From Sphingobium sp. WTD-1 (GTDB lineage Bacteria; Pseudomonadota; Alphaproteobacteria; Sphingomonadales; Sphingomonadaceae), in contig NZ_CP119127.1 in NCBI RefSeq assembly GCF_030128825.1, positions 1,674,001 through 1,738,000 on the forward strand: a stretch of DNA of 64,000 bases. The letters run 5' to 3'. The position numbers and the translations under genes were made by a program. Below are positions 18,740-26,554 of the stretch, piece after piece. The notes beneath the pieces were generated by a model. The model saw only the letters and a list, made by a program, of their open reading frames with translations, was not told the origin of the DNA and searched no databases. How positions within the stretch are numbered: the stretch's first letter is position 1; every line of letters begins with the position of its first letter.

Positions 18740-20095
18740 TCAGGACTTCTTCGTTGAACGGCTCGCTTTTGCTGAGCCGATAGAGATGATTTTGGGATCA
18801 CTGTGGGATCGCAGATGGGCGTTGGTATGGCGCCCGACTTCTGCCCAGAATGATTCGACCCCCGCTATGAAATCCTCCAGATAATCGGGCCTTAGGTGCC
18901 GATAGTGCTTCTTGTTGGTGCCGTCCCCGGAGTGCCCGGCGGCGGTATCGATCTGCGCTTCAGGAACGCCGCGGCGGTGCATCTCGGTCGAGCAGGTGTG
19001 CCGCAGCGTGTTCGGCGATCCCAGCCCGATCAGCTTCGGTCGCGGCTTTGTTTCGCCCAGCCGCTTGCGTGGTGTGAGCCAGATCGGTTCGCCCTGATCA
19101 TCGGTATCGACCGCGCTGATGCCAGCCGCCAGCAGGCACTTCTCGAACGACTTCTTGACGCTGCCAGCGGGCAGCATCTGATATTCGATCCGGCCCGTTG
19201 TGGCGTTCCGCTTCGGCTTTTTCCACTGGATCACCTTTCCTTCGGGAAGGTCCGCGAGCCATGGTGCAAGCGTCGGCGCGATTGGGACGATGGAGCGGCG
19301 CTTCTTGGTTTGTGCCCGGCCCGGCGCGTTGAAGTAGATCAGATTGTCCTGGATCTGGTCCGTGGTCAGTTCGAGGATCGCCTCCAGCCGTCCGTGCGTG
19401 CTGAGCGCTATCATGGCCAGCAGCGCCACATGTTCGCGGTCAGGCTCGGAGCGGGCGGCATCGAGCAGCGCCGCCACCTGCTGCGGGCTGTAGACCAGCG
19501 TCTTCCCCTCCGGCTTGCCCTTGATGTTAGGCACGAATGGGGCGCTTTCAATCCTCTCCTCTTTCCACGCCCAGTTGAGCGGCTGGCGAAGCGCGGCGAT
19601 GTCGCGGCTGATCGTGTGTGCGCTGGCACCTTCCGATTGCCGCAGAGTTATGAACCGCTCGACCAGCGCCTTCTTGACGTCGGCAACCGTCGGCGCGCCA
19701 GTGAGGCGACCGGCCTGGCGCTCAGCCTTGAAGAAGCGCAGCCAATGCGCGATCGAGTTGGCGTAGCGCGTAGGGTCGGAGAGATGCTTTTCCGCATGCT
19801 CGACCAGCCAGTCGGCCATGATCGCTTCGACCATGGCGACATGCTTTGGTTCCTGTGTCGGCTGGCGCCACGCCTCATAGTGCGCGACTAGGGCGTCTTG
19901 CGCCGCCTGTGGCGGCCGATCCGATTCACCGCCTCCAATGCCCGTTGACTTGCGGCATGTCCTACGGCTTCCCGTTCCTCCGCCGTCATCATACCAACAT
20001 ATTCGCCAGTCGTCGCGGTCGGCCCGATACCAGAGCCAGAACGGCCCGAGCTGGGTTCGACCGGGCGCGGCGGCTTTCCGTCGTGCTCCTGCCAT
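18740..20095 (-). CDS. int: Phage tyrosine integrase
   Basis: A 451-residue tyrosine recombinase. A SAM-like N-terminal arm lies at about 90-185, and the catalytic domain from about 200 contains HGRLEAILELT (first Arg), LRHTCSTEMHRRG (His-Arg box), AAGHSG and KHYRHL with the nucleophilic Tyr. The active-site lysine region KKRRSIVPIAP is also present. It integrates and excises the prophage. Its N-terminal 208 bp overlap the upstream small gene in another frame. Being last in the leftward operon, next to the prophage boundary, is a normal position. Confidence 0.93.
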   Translation of the reverse strand: MAGARRKAAAPGRTQLGPFWLWYRADRDDWRICWYDDGGGTGSRRTCRKSTGIGGGESDRPPQAAQDALVAHYEAWRQPTQEPKHVAMVEAIMADWLVEHAEKHLSDPTRYANSIAHWLRFFKAERQAGRLTGAPTVADVKKALVERFITLRQSEGASAHTISRDIAALRQPLNWAWKEERIESAPFVPNIKGKPEGKTLVYSPQQVAALLDAARSEPDREHVALLAMIALSTHGRLEAILELTTDQIQDNLIYFNAPGRAQTKKRRSIVPIAPTLAPWLADLPEGKVIQWKKPKRNATTGRIEYQMLPAGSVKKSFEKCLLAAGISAVDTDDQGEPIWLTPRKRLGETKPRPKLIGLGSPNTLRHTCSTEMHRRGVPEAQIDTAAGHSGDGTNKKHYRHLRPDYLEDFIAGVESFWAEVGRHTNAHLRSHSDPKIISIGSAKASRSTKKS

Positions 20096-20256
20096 GCTGA
20101 AATCAGTTCCTTCTTCCTGTCATCGAGGAGCAGGGAATATGCCTCGGACGCGATGAGAGCGCGAACAAGATCGTGGTTAAGATGGGCGCGTGTCCCATTT
20201 CGGGCCGCGCGCTCAAGGGCGTCAGTGATTGCGGTGAAGGGGCCGCATGTCGTCAT
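19888..20256 (-). CDS. Phage hypothetical protein, 122 aa
   Basis: The protein starts MTTCGPFTAITDALERAARNG at an ATG overlapping the stop of the upstream membrane-protein gene (ATGA). The N-terminal 60 residues look helical and include AYSLLLDDRKKELISAWQEHD; the tail is basic (RIGRHRRRK). No family is recognised. The last 208 bp overlap the integrase gene, so only the N-terminal part is free of constraint from another frame. Confidence 0.55.
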   Translation of the reverse strand: MTTCGPFTAITDALERAARNGTRAHLNHDLVRALIASEAYSLLLDDRKKELISAWQEHDGKPPRPVEPSSGRSGSGIGPTATTGEYVGMMTAEEREAVGHAASQRALEAVNRIGRHRRRKTP

Positions 20257-20693
20257 GTCCGAGCCTCCTTCGCGCTCGACCGCCAGTCGCGCTGCCTGCG
20301 CGGCGGGATTGTCTTGATGGTCGCGGCATACTCCGCGAACAGGATGATGAGGGCGCGGACCGTGCCGTCGGTCAATTCCCCCGTGATGCAGGCGGTCGAC
20401 ACACCCAGCACGAAAATCAGCCACCAGATGAAGCGCCAGAAGCCGAACGATGCCGTCGGTATATCTGGCGTCACTGTCGCGGCAATGAACGTGACAAGCA
20501 CCCAAGACCAGAGGATGGCGACAAAGCCCCAGCTCTCGCCCTGGGCGAAATAGGTCGCATGGCATGCCGCGAAGAACCACAGCGCCCGGTGCATCGCATA
20601 TTGCGTCTGCCGGGTGAGCTGGCAGGCAAGGATGATCGGCGGGTGGAACAGCGTCCTGCCCAGCCAAGCGTCGAGACGGGAGAGGATGGTCAT
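20253..20693 (-). CDS. Phage membrane protein, 146 aa
   Basis: About four hydrophobic segments are visible: PPIILACQL, ALWFFAACHATYF, WGFVAILWSWVLVTFIAATV and FWWLIFVLGV-like sequence, then a basic tail (PPRRQRDWRSS). It resembles small inner-membrane proteins of unknown role in prophage early regions. The ATG at 20693 overlaps the upstream gene end. Confidence 0.62.
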   Translation of the reverse strand: MTILSRLDAWLGRTLFHPPIILACQLTRQTQYAMHRALWFFAACHATYFAQGESWGFVAILWSWVLVTFIAATVTPDIPTASFGFWRFIWWLIFVLGVSTACITGELTDGTVRALIILFAEYAATIKTIPPRRQRDWRSSAKEART

Positions 20694-21138
20694 ACCGGCT
20701 CCCCCAAATCCCAAAGCGGTTCCAGTTTAGCAGCCTCGCAGGTCGCGGGCGTCAGCGCGCAAAGCTGAAAGACGGGATGCGACCGGCCCATGATGCCCAG
20801 CCGGATCGCACCGCCGGCATTCAACGCTGCCAGATCCTCCGGCGTCGGCTGGTAGACCGAATACATGAAGTTCATGCCCGAGAGCGTGTCGATCGCGTCG
20901 GCAACGAATATCGTGCCGACCGAGCCATCAAGCTCCGCGTTCCAGTTCTTGGGCGCGCCGATCGGGCGCGCGCCGGGGAAGTTGCAGGCCTTCATCGCCG
21001 GATCCTCGAAATTCGATCCGCCAGACCAGAAAGGCAGATACATATCCACGTGGAGCTTATGTATACCGCCTGCTCGGCCCCGCTGGTTCGGGTTGCAGCA
21101 TATGCCAGTAGCAGCGAAGCGATGACTGACCGGATCAT
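20690..21138 (-). CDS. Phage hypothetical exported protein with an apparent frameshift
   Basis: A strong GGAGG precedes an ATG at 21138 that overlaps the previous stop and encodes a signal-peptide-like start (MIRSVIASLLLAYAATRTSG). That frame closes after about 48 codons, while a neighbouring frame continues from about 21070 to 20690 with a well-formed sequence (GGIHKLHVDMYLPFWSGG, then VGTIFVADAIDTLSGM). One missing base near 21070 would join them into one exported protein. Otherwise the downstream part must start at ATG 21043, which has no clear ribosome site. Confidence 0.5.
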
Positions 21139-21851
21139 CAGATTGCCTCCGGTGCATCAGGCAGATGCGCAAACCGCGCCGTGTCGTCCGGCGTGGCGGT
21201 CCTGACCCGCTGAACGCGGAAGATGCCGCCCGCCAGGGGGAAGCCTTCGGGCACCTGAAAGCGCACCGTCATGCTTGGGCAGTGGGCGTCGTAGGCCATG
21301 CATTCGAAGCTGGGTTCACCTTCCGGCACTGTCTGGGTCCGGAGGCATAGCAAGTCGCTCACGGCTTGCGGCCGATGCTCGCACCGGGATATGTCTTCTC
21401 GGATCGCCACCTCACCAGCCTCGATCATATATTCCATGATGTCGCGCTCAGCATCGACATAGCCGGCTGAATAGGAAGCATGGGCCTTGGCTCCCATATC
21501 GTATGCCTGGTGAAAGATGCTGGTGAAGCGCACATCATCCTCGCTGGTGCCAAGCATCTCCGCCAGCCCTTTGACGTCCAGCGGTTTGGCAGCGGCCCGA
21601 AGCGCTTCTACCGCCTCCTTCGCCACGGCGGCCAGCGCGTCGAACAGCTTGGCCTCATTGTCGATGCAAGCGGTCATGCAGGCGGTGACCTCGCCCAGTT
21701 CGCCAGCCTCTCGATCGTCCTCGCTGGCACCTATAGCGGTTTGCATTTCTGCCAGCTTCGTCATGCCGGGCACCATGTGGCGCCCGATTGGCTTGCCGGT
21801 GATGTCGCAAGCGGCTTCCAGCCGGGTGGCGATAGCGAGAAGGTCCGTCAT
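21138..21851 (-). CDS. Phage hypothetical protein, 237 aa
   Basis: The protein starts MTDLLAIATRLEAACDITG at an ATG overlapping the upstream stop. The first 120 residues are mostly helical and acidic (LGEVTACMTACIDNEAKLFDAL). A later part resembles a beta-rich module with cysteines (CEHRPQAVSDLLCLRTQ, FECMAYDAHCPSMTVRFQ). No family is recognised. It is one of a run of small overlapping genes transcribed left from the switch region. Confidence 0.6.
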   Translation of the reverse strand: MTDLLAIATRLEAACDITGKPIGRHMVPGMTKLAEMQTAIGASEDDREAGELGEVTACMTACIDNEAKLFDALAAVAKEAVEALRAAAKPLDVKGLAEMLGTSEDDVRFTSIFHQAYDMGAKAHASYSAGYVDAERDIMEYMIEAGEVAIREDISRCEHRPQAVSDLLCLRTQTVPEGEPSFECMAYDAHCPSMTVRFQVPEGFPLAGGIFRVQRVRTATPDDTARFAHLPDAPEAI

Positions 21852-22354
21852 TGCAGCGTCCTCGCAGGCTTCAACGGCACGACATTGCTGGGGAGCGGTC
21901 GGACGATGATCGACAGGTTGAACTGTGCTTGCCATTTCGTCGCACGGCCTTCGGCCTGCTCCAGTGTGACGTAGTGCCAGATCTCACGATACTCATCGAT
22001 CGAACCATCCGGCTTTTCTATGTAAGCCTCCCAGCGATAGGGCGCATCCCATGGCTCGCCGTTGCGAGTCCAGCCCTCACCGGTAATTTGCTGCAAGACG
22101 ATGCTGCCTTCGATCGGCGCCCATCCCGTAGGCTCGGGCTGGGGGTCGGGCAGCGGCACCCATTCAACAGGCTGCTGCTCGTTATAGTCGTTGGCATCTA
22201 TCCAGCCGCTATCGCCCCATGTCAGGATCATCCACGGCTGACGCCAGGACTTGTCCGGCTCGACAGGGACATGACCCAATATCCAGCCGCCATCTTTTGG
22301 CGCGGTGTCGATCGGCTGCGGCTTGGGGGCGCTGGGCACAGTATTATCGGGCAT
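21848..22354 (-). CDS. Phage hypothetical protein, 168 aa (DUF551-like opening)
   Basis: It contains IDTAPKDGGWILGHVP followed by tryptophan-rich segments (WRQPWMILTWGDSGWIDA, EWVPLPDPQP), the layout of phage proteins with an 'IDTAPKDG' opening and a 'W.PLP.P' end. The function of that group is unknown. Its ends overlap both neighbouring genes. Confidence 0.6.
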   Translation of the reverse strand: MPDNTVPSAPKPQPIDTAPKDGGWILGHVPVEPDKSWRQPWMILTWGDSGWIDANDYNEQQPVEWVPLPDPQPEPTGWAPIEGSIVLQQITGEGWTRNGEPWDAPYRWEAYIEKPDGSIDEYREIWHYVTLEQAEGRATKWQAQFNLSIIVRPLPSNVVPLKPARTLQ

Positions 22355-22607
22355 AATCTTCCTCGATCAAACAGGGGTAATCAGGGCGGCCGGTCTGGCA
22401 GGACAGGCAGTCGCAGGGCGGCTTCGTACGAATTTCGTCCGATACCTTTGGGAGCGCGTACGAATTTCGTCCGCAGTCGACCGCCCGAGTTTTCGGGCCG
22501 TTCAGCGCCATCGCGATCCTGCCCAGCCTGACGCCGTGACGGGGATCGGGCTGGCCGATCGTCCGCGAACCGTCGGGATGGTGGTAGACGGGGATTTCAA
22601 CGATCAT
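22344..22607 (-). CDS. Phage hypothetical protein, 87 aa
   Basis: A small protein (MIVEIPVYHHPDGSRTIG...) with a C-terminal CDCLSC...C cluster that could bind metal. Two copies of a 17-bp DNA repeat lie inside the gene and are read in different frames, so the repeat is conserved as DNA rather than protein. It overlaps the genes on both sides. Confidence 0.55.
   Translation of the reverse strand: MIVEIPVYHHPDGSRTIGQPDPRHGVRLGRIAMALNGPKTRAVDCGRNSYALPKVSDEIRTKPPCDCLSCQTGRPDYPCLIEEDYAR
22425..22473. repeat. Two copies of a 17-bp dyad-containing repeat
   Basis: CGTACGAATTTCGTCCG occurs at 22425-22441 and again at 22457-22473, 32 bp apart (about three helical turns). Each copy contains the palindrome ACGAA-T-TTCGT. 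The repeat is inside a coding region but in two reading frames, so it looks like a protein-binding site. Confidence 0.6.
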
Positions 22608-22813
22608 CGCCCGCCTCCAAGCCGCAAAGCACGGCGCTCCAGAATGCCGGCCACCCTGCGAAACCCGCCCGCACGGGCGCGGCGCTCCCGGTTGATCTTT
22701 GCGGGGACCGTGCGATTAGCCGTGTCGGATTCCTCCGCAGCCAGGCGGCGCAGAAGGTCTACAGCTTCGAGCAGGCCGAGGCGGCGGGTGTCCCAATGAG
22801 CGCAATCCATCAC
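22604..22813 (-). CDS. Phage hypothetical protein, 69 aa
   Basis: A short basic protein (MMDCAHWDTRRLGLLEAVDLLRR-like opening, then many Arg). Overlap with both neighbours by about 4 bp and its position in the run support it as real. No family is recognised. Confidence 0.45.
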   Translation of the reverse strand: MMDCAHWDTRRLGLLEAVDLLRRLAAEESDTANRTVPAKINRERRARAGGFRRVAGILERRALRLGGGR

Positions 22814-23109
22814 GCTTCACCTTCGGAGCCGGGCGACCGGGGAGACGGAAGCCGCCCGGCTCCACCAACCGCCTGGGGGACAGCGGCTGGATCGATGGTT
22901 GCGGGATCGAGTTTCGCCCGCAGAACCTCCTGAAAAACGATCATGACCTGGCCAGGGCTGGCCTGCGCCTGCGCTTCGGCCTCGGTCGCGGCTTCATCCA
23001 GCGTCTGGTAACGCGCTCGGGGTAGCGTCACGCCCGGGCGGACTGTGCGGCCCTTGCGCGCCACCATGAAGGTGAAGCTGCTGGGCACGGTGAGGCGAAC
23101 GCCGGTCAT
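22810..23109 (-). CDS. Phage hypothetical protein, 99 aa
   Basis: It starts MTGVRLTVPSSFTFMVARKG and has a segment YQTLDEAATEAEAQAQASPG resembling a small alpha/beta domain with a repeated Ala/Glu helix. The C-terminus is Pro/Ser/Gly-rich. It overlaps both neighbours by 4 bp. No family is recognised. Confidence 0.5.
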   Translation of the reverse strand: MTGVRLTVPSSFTFMVARKGRTVRPGVTLPRARYQTLDEAATEAEAQAQASPGQVMIVFQEVLRAKLDPATIDPAAVPQAVGGAGRLPSPRSPGSEGEA

Positions 23110-23534
23110 GCGCCGTCTGCCTTGTCGAGGGCGAGACGAAGAACGGTGCCGGCGTCATCCAGCAGCGTGCAACAGGCGCCGTGTTCAACGGGGTCGGCGG
23201 TGCCGCGGAATGCGAAGACGCCGATATGGTGGATGCCGATCAGCATCGCATAGGCGCTGCGGATTGCCTCATTCTGCGCTGCCAGCTCACTCGTCAGGCA
23301 CTTGATCGTGCGGATATCCTCAGGCGATCGTGGGCCGCGACCGATATGCAGTCCTGCGGTTTCGCTGAAGCTCTTGAAGGCGGCATTGATAGCGAAGGCG
23401 GCGTCCATCTTGTCGCGCGTCGTCGCGCCGGCCCGGGCGCAGACGATGTTGTGCTCTGCGATGGCGCTCAGATAGCCCTCATAGGCCGTCGTCTCTTCGG
23501 CGGTATAATCCCGCTTGGTGTCGGTGGAAGTCAT
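23106..23534 (-). CDS. Phage hypothetical protein, 142 aa
   Basis: An all-helical-looking protein starting MTSTDTKRDYTAEETTAYEG, with GHACCTLL-like cysteines late in the chain (VEHGACCTLLDDAGTVLRL). The function is unknown. It sits between short coupled genes and is preceded by a 14-bp gap. Confidence 0.55.
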   Translation of the reverse strand: MTSTDTKRDYTAEETTAYEGYLSAIAEHNIVCARAGATTRDKMDAAFAINAAFKSFSETAGLHIGRGPRSPEDIRTIKCLTSELAAQNEAIRSAYAMLIGIHHIGVFAFRGTADPVEHGACCTLLDDAGTVLRLALDKADGA

Positions 23535-23548
23535 GGGACCATGCTCCT

Positions 23549-23878
23549 TCAGGCGGCAATCGGCCGGGGAGGATTGGGGAAAAGGCGGCGGACCTTGTCG
23601 CGGTCCGGTTCGGGAGTGGGCTTGGGCGCCGGCTCCTCGTCGGGATCATCATCCGGGTCGTCGCTGCCCCAGATCGGTTGCCACTCAGCGCAGCAGCGCG
23701 TGGCATGCGTCGTCGGCTGGAGCGACACCGGGCCTTCGTTGATGATGCAGATCATCGGCGCGAAGTTCTCGCAAGCACCCACGTCCTCGTAGCTTTCGTC
23801 ACGGGCGGCCATGGTCATGTCGGTGCTGGCGCCGGCCCGCCAATAGATGCAGGTCGAGCAATTGCGGACGTCGGTCAT
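23549..23878 (-). CDS. Phage hypothetical protein, 109 aa, cysteine-rich N-terminus
   Basis: The N-terminal half has spaced cysteines (CSTCIYWRAG, GACENFAPMICI, TRCCAEWQP), suggesting a small metal-binding fold. The C-terminus is an acidic/proline linker (DDPDDDPDEEPAPKPTPEP). The ATG at 23878 overlaps the stop of the next Cys-rich gene. The pairing of two Cys-rich small proteins is notable. Confidence 0.58.
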   Translation of the reverse strand: MTDVRNCSTCIYWRAGASTDMTMAARDESYEDVGACENFAPMICIINEGPVSLQPTTHATRCCAEWQPIWGSDDPDDDPDEEPAPKPTPEPDRDKVRRLFPNPPRPIAA

Positions 23879-24093
23879 ATCGAAATCCTTGGCTGAAACT
23901 CGCCGCAGCGATGATCCTGATGGATGGCGGGGAAGTCGAAGGAGCCGCCTTCGTCGGTGGTGTCCTGCGCCCAGCGCGGCGGGTATCGCCGGCACAGGCC
24001 GACGCCGTCGGCGCGCTTGGCATGACCAGGGGACATGCTGCTGGGGTTCACTCCGCCCTGGAGGAAGTGGACGCAGCGGAGGCAGGTGCTCAT
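23875..24093 (-). CDS. Phage hypothetical protein, 72 aa, CxxC motif
   Basis: It begins MSTCLRCVHFLQGG and later has GLCRRYPPRW and HRCGEF, giving the same C-x-x-C...C...C layout as its downstream neighbour. The two look like paralogous small zinc-finger-like proteins. Overlap on both sides is 4 bp. Confidence 0.58.
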   Translation of the reverse strand: MSTCLRCVHFLQGGVNPSSMSPGHAKRADGVGLCRRYPPRWAQDTTDEGGSFDFPAIHQDHRCGEFQPRISI

Positions 24094-24455
24094 GGCGACA
24101 CGCCCTCCAGCAGGCCGGGCGCCGCCTTGAGCAGCCTGACGCCGTGCGAAAGGCCGGCATCCATCACGCGGGTTGCCTCGTTCAGAATCTCCCGCACGTT
24201 GCAGCCGGGCAGGCTATCGCCGCCCTCGCATCCGCTCGCGATCAGCTTGGTCAGGCAATCGTCCATATGCCGCGCCGGCAGCGCCATCATCGCATGGATG
24301 ACGTCGAGCCTATGGTTGACCGCAGCGTCGCGATCCTCGTCCGAACAATCCTCTGGGAGGGCCTCCAGCGCATCGTCGGCCTGTTCGAGGTCGAGATTGA
24401 TGAGCGTCCACAGGCGGTCTAGCGGATGCGGCTGCTTGATGATGATCGAGGTCAC
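24090..24455 (-). CDS. Phage hypothetical protein, 121 aa
   Basis: A helical acidic protein (MTSIIIKQPHPLDRLWTLIN opening, then LEQADDALEALPEDCSDEDR). No recognised family. It is coupled to both neighbours by short overlaps. Confidence 0.55.
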   Translation of the reverse strand: MTSIIIKQPHPLDRLWTLINLDLEQADDALEALPEDCSDEDRDAAVNHRLDVIHAMMALPARHMDDCLTKLIASGCEGGDSLPGCNVREILNEATRVMDAGLSHGVRLLKAAPGLLEGVSP

Positions 24456-24787
24456 GGCCGCGCCTCCATCGCTTCGAGGCTAACGATGGCCGACCAGATC
24501 GCTTCGTTGATCGTGTCGTCTGCCATGAGGCGTTCCGCCATGTCCGGCACGACGGCGCCGAGCGCCGCGGCTTCGAGCCAAGGACTGGTCGCGTTCAAAT
24601 ACAGCGCGTAACGCAGCTTCTTGGCCACGGCCGCCGGATCATCGCTGATGCCGATCGACAAGAGGTTCTCATCGGCGCGCGACTGTTCGGTGGACGGACG
24701 ATCGCCGCGAGTTTCCCATGCGCCGGCCGCAAAGCGATCCCAGGCAGCGATGATAGCCTGGGCGGGTTCTGTGATCTGTTCGGCCAT
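24452..24787 (-). CDS. Phage hypothetical protein, 111 aa
   Basis: It starts MAEQITEPAQAIIAAWDRFA and is helical throughout; the pattern IIAAWD...R resembles small phage proteins found near replication or recombination genes, but this is not diagnostic. It has a 4-bp overlap downstream and a 3-bp gap upstream. Confidence 0.52.
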   Translation of the reverse strand: MAEQITEPAQAIIAAWDRFAAGAWETRGDRPSTEQSRADENLLSIGISDDPAAVAKKLRYALYLNATSPWLEAAALGAVVPDMAERLMADDTINEAIWSAIVSLEAMEARP

Positions 24788-24790
24788 GGC

Positions 24791-25477
24791 TCAGGCCTCC
24801 CCGAACACGCGGCGGAGGTCCGCCAGCATCTGGTCGTGGTCGATGTCGATATCCCGAGATTTCAGGAATTCGATCTTGGCAATGAGATCGGCCGGGGTGG
24901 CGGCAGCGAAGTTGTAGACGGCCTTGAAGGCGGCATGCGACGCGTCTTGGAGCCGCTTCTCTTCTCGAGCGATCTCGGGTGAGATTAGTTGCGCTGGGTA
25001 GACCTTGGGCTGGTCGAACTCAGCCTTGACCCGATCTTGCTCATCCATCCGCTTGTTGATCAGGCTGACCATCTCGCGGCAGCAGGACACATAGTCGCTC
25101 AACTCCGTGAGTAGAGCGCCCCCAATGGCGTGCCCGATGTCGAGCCTGTTGGCGGTCGTCATATGCACGAGGTTGCCATCGGCCGTCTCGTAGGCCAGCG
25201 ACGTCGTGTAGTGAGGGACCGCGTCCAGTCTGCGCTGCAACTCCTCGTCGCCTTGGCGAGCCGTCGCCTTGGCGGCATCCCATGCCGGCTCATATATCGC
25301 GTCGTAATAAGCGTCATAGGCTGCGCTGGCGGCATCCATCTGGGCGACAGCATCCTGCCATTGCGGGCTTACCGCCATCGGGAGGCAGGCGAATGTGGGC
25401 GCTGCGCATGCGGCGGCCGGAGCGGCAAGTGCGGGCGCGGCGATGGCCGCAGCAAGGATTTCACGGCGAGTGGCCAT
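24791..25477 (-). CDS. Phage-encoded protein with Tat-like signal peptide
   Basis: A 228-residue protein starting at ATG 25477 with GGAGAAG upstream. The N-terminus MATRREILAAAIAAPALA and the following Ala-rich stretch have the twin-arginine plus hydrophobic layout of a Tat signal, with a likely cleavage after AAPAAACA. The remainder is helical (AAYDAYYDAIYEPAWDAAKA, REMVSLINKRMDEQDRVKAE). An exported product in the early leftward operon suggests a lysogenic or host-interaction role; the function is unknown. Confidence 0.6.
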   Translation of the reverse strand: MATRREILAAAIAAPALAAPAAACAAPTFACLPMAVSPQWQDAVAQMDAASAAYDAYYDAIYEPAWDAAKATARQGDEELQRRLDAVPHYTTSLAYETADGNLVHMTTANRLDIGHAIGGALLTELSDYVSCCREMVSLINKRMDEQDRVKAEFDQPKVYPAQLISPEIAREEKRLQDASHAAFKAVYNFAAATPADLIAKIEFLKSRDIDIDHDQMLADLRRVFGEA

Positions 25478-25478
25478 G

Positions 25479-25649
25479 TTACTTCTCCTTCGGGAAGCGG
25501 GTGAAAGCGATGAAAATCTGGAAGCCGAACCATTCGAACTGGAACCGCCAGCCGTCGCCGCCGTGCTCGGTTTCGAGCGACGTGCCGCCCCAGTAGCCCC
25601 AGTCATACCAAGGCTCGATCGCGGCGATGATCTGGCGAAGGCTACGCAT
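25479..25649 (-). CDS. Phage small protein, 56 aa, aromatic-rich
   Basis: It reads MRSLRQIIAAIEPWYDWGYW and ends FIAFTRFPKEK, with many Trp, Tyr and Phe. It fills the gap exactly between its neighbours, stopping 2 bp before the next ATG and overlapping the upstream gene end by 8 bp, which supports expression. No family is known to me. Confidence 0.6.
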   Translation of the reverse strand: MRSLRQIIAAIEPWYDWGYWGGTSLETEHGGDGWRFQFEWFGFQIFIAFTRFPKEK

Positions 25650-25893
25650 TGGGATCGGCCGCCGCCAACTCTCCGGCTACCGTGATTAAGCCGCCGATGA
25701 TCTCAAGGACATCGGCATGGACACGGGGCATCAGGTCCGAAAACTCGGTCGATTTCGATCCCGCCATACCGGCGCGCTGGAACTGGTCTTCCGCCAGCCA
25801 TGCGGCAGACATGAACGAAATGAGCGTCTTCGCGTAGAAGAGTGGGCCGCTGGGCTCATCGCCGAACGCGGTGGTGGTTGCGGGGGCGCCCAT
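25642..25893 (-). CDS. Phage hypothetical protein, 83 aa
   Basis: The ATG at 25893 comes right after the upstream stop with GGAGG in range, so it is preferred over longer in-frame starts such as 25914. The sequence (GDEPSGPLFYAKTLISFMSA, then VHADVLEIIGGLITVAGELA) looks like two helices. The function is unknown. Confidence 0.52.
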   Translation of the reverse strand: MGAPATTTAFGDEPSGPLFYAKTLISFMSAAWLAEDQFQRAGMAGSKSTEFSDLMPRVHADVLEIIGGLITVAGELAAADPNA

Positions 25894-25894
25894 G

Positions 25895-26410
25895 TCAGCG
25901 GCCCTCCGCATCATCGCGAAGCGCGGAGACGATAAGGACGTCGCGACGGATAGAGCGGGCCAGTTCGGGATAGAGCGGGTCCACCGCCTCAGGTCCGGCT
26001 GGCCAAGTCTGCGCCAGCGTCGCGGATATGGTCGCGGTCGCGGCTTTGATGCCATCGCAGATGCGCTTGGCGTGATCGCTGTCGTCTTCGCCGATGAAGT
26101 CAGGAAGCTGATCAGCCAGCATCGCGACGGCGCCAGCCAGGATCATCAGATCACGATCATCACCCTGCGGGATCAGGTGCAACAGGCCATACTGCCCCTC
26201 GCACAGCGCAAGATATGTCCGGTCGTGTATCGCGACCAGGCTTGGCACCTTGCCGAACTGACGGCTGCTCGCCTTGTCGGCTTCGGTGTAGAAATCTTCG
26301 GTGCGGCCAAGCATCTTGGCAGTCGCGATGATCGGGGTTTCGGTGCGCTGAGGGCGCAGTTCTTCGTTCCGCGAAGCGTCATCGCTCCGCGCCTGGGTGG
26401 CGTCGGCCAT
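25895..26410 (-). CDS. Phage hypothetical protein, 171 aa (first gene of leftward operon)
   Basis: A helical protein starting MADATQARSDDASRNEELRP; the middle part VPSLVAIHDRTYLALCEGQYGLL and RDLMILAGAVAMLADQLPDF look globular. It is the first gene after the repressor-side promoter, with a leader of about 90 nt. No family is recognised. Confidence 0.55.
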   Translation of the reverse strand: MADATQARSDDASRNEELRPQRTETPIIATAKMLGRTEDFYTEADKASSRQFGKVPSLVAIHDRTYLALCEGQYGLLHLIPQGDDRDLMILAGAVAMLADQLPDFIGEDDSDHAKRICDGIKAATATISATLAQTWPAGPEAVDPLYPELARSIRRDVLIVSALRDDAEGR

Positions 26411-26498
26411 GTGGAATGCTCCTGTCTAAAGGACAGGGTTATCCATGCGGACGCCCTGCCTGCATCGGCGTCTTCGGCCCGGAGGCGTTCAACCGACG

Positions 26499-26547
26499 AG
26501 GCATTGATTAACCAGATTTCTGGTTAACGCAACAAGTATTTTTGTTG
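26499..26547 (-). promoter_or_regulatory. Leftward phage promoter with embedded operator palindrome
   Basis: On the minus strand TTGTTG (26535-26530), an 18-bp spacer and TTAATC (26511-26506) form a promoter aimed at the leftward operon. TTAACCAGA-TT-TCTGGTTAA (26508-26527) is a perfect 9-bp-arm palindrome covering the spacer and -10. CAACAA-N6-TTGTTG (26530-26547) covers the -35. The same elements recur, less perfectly, at the rightward promoter, so this is likely an operator for the adjacent repressor. Confidence 0.6.
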
Positions 26548-26554
26548 ATGCTGG

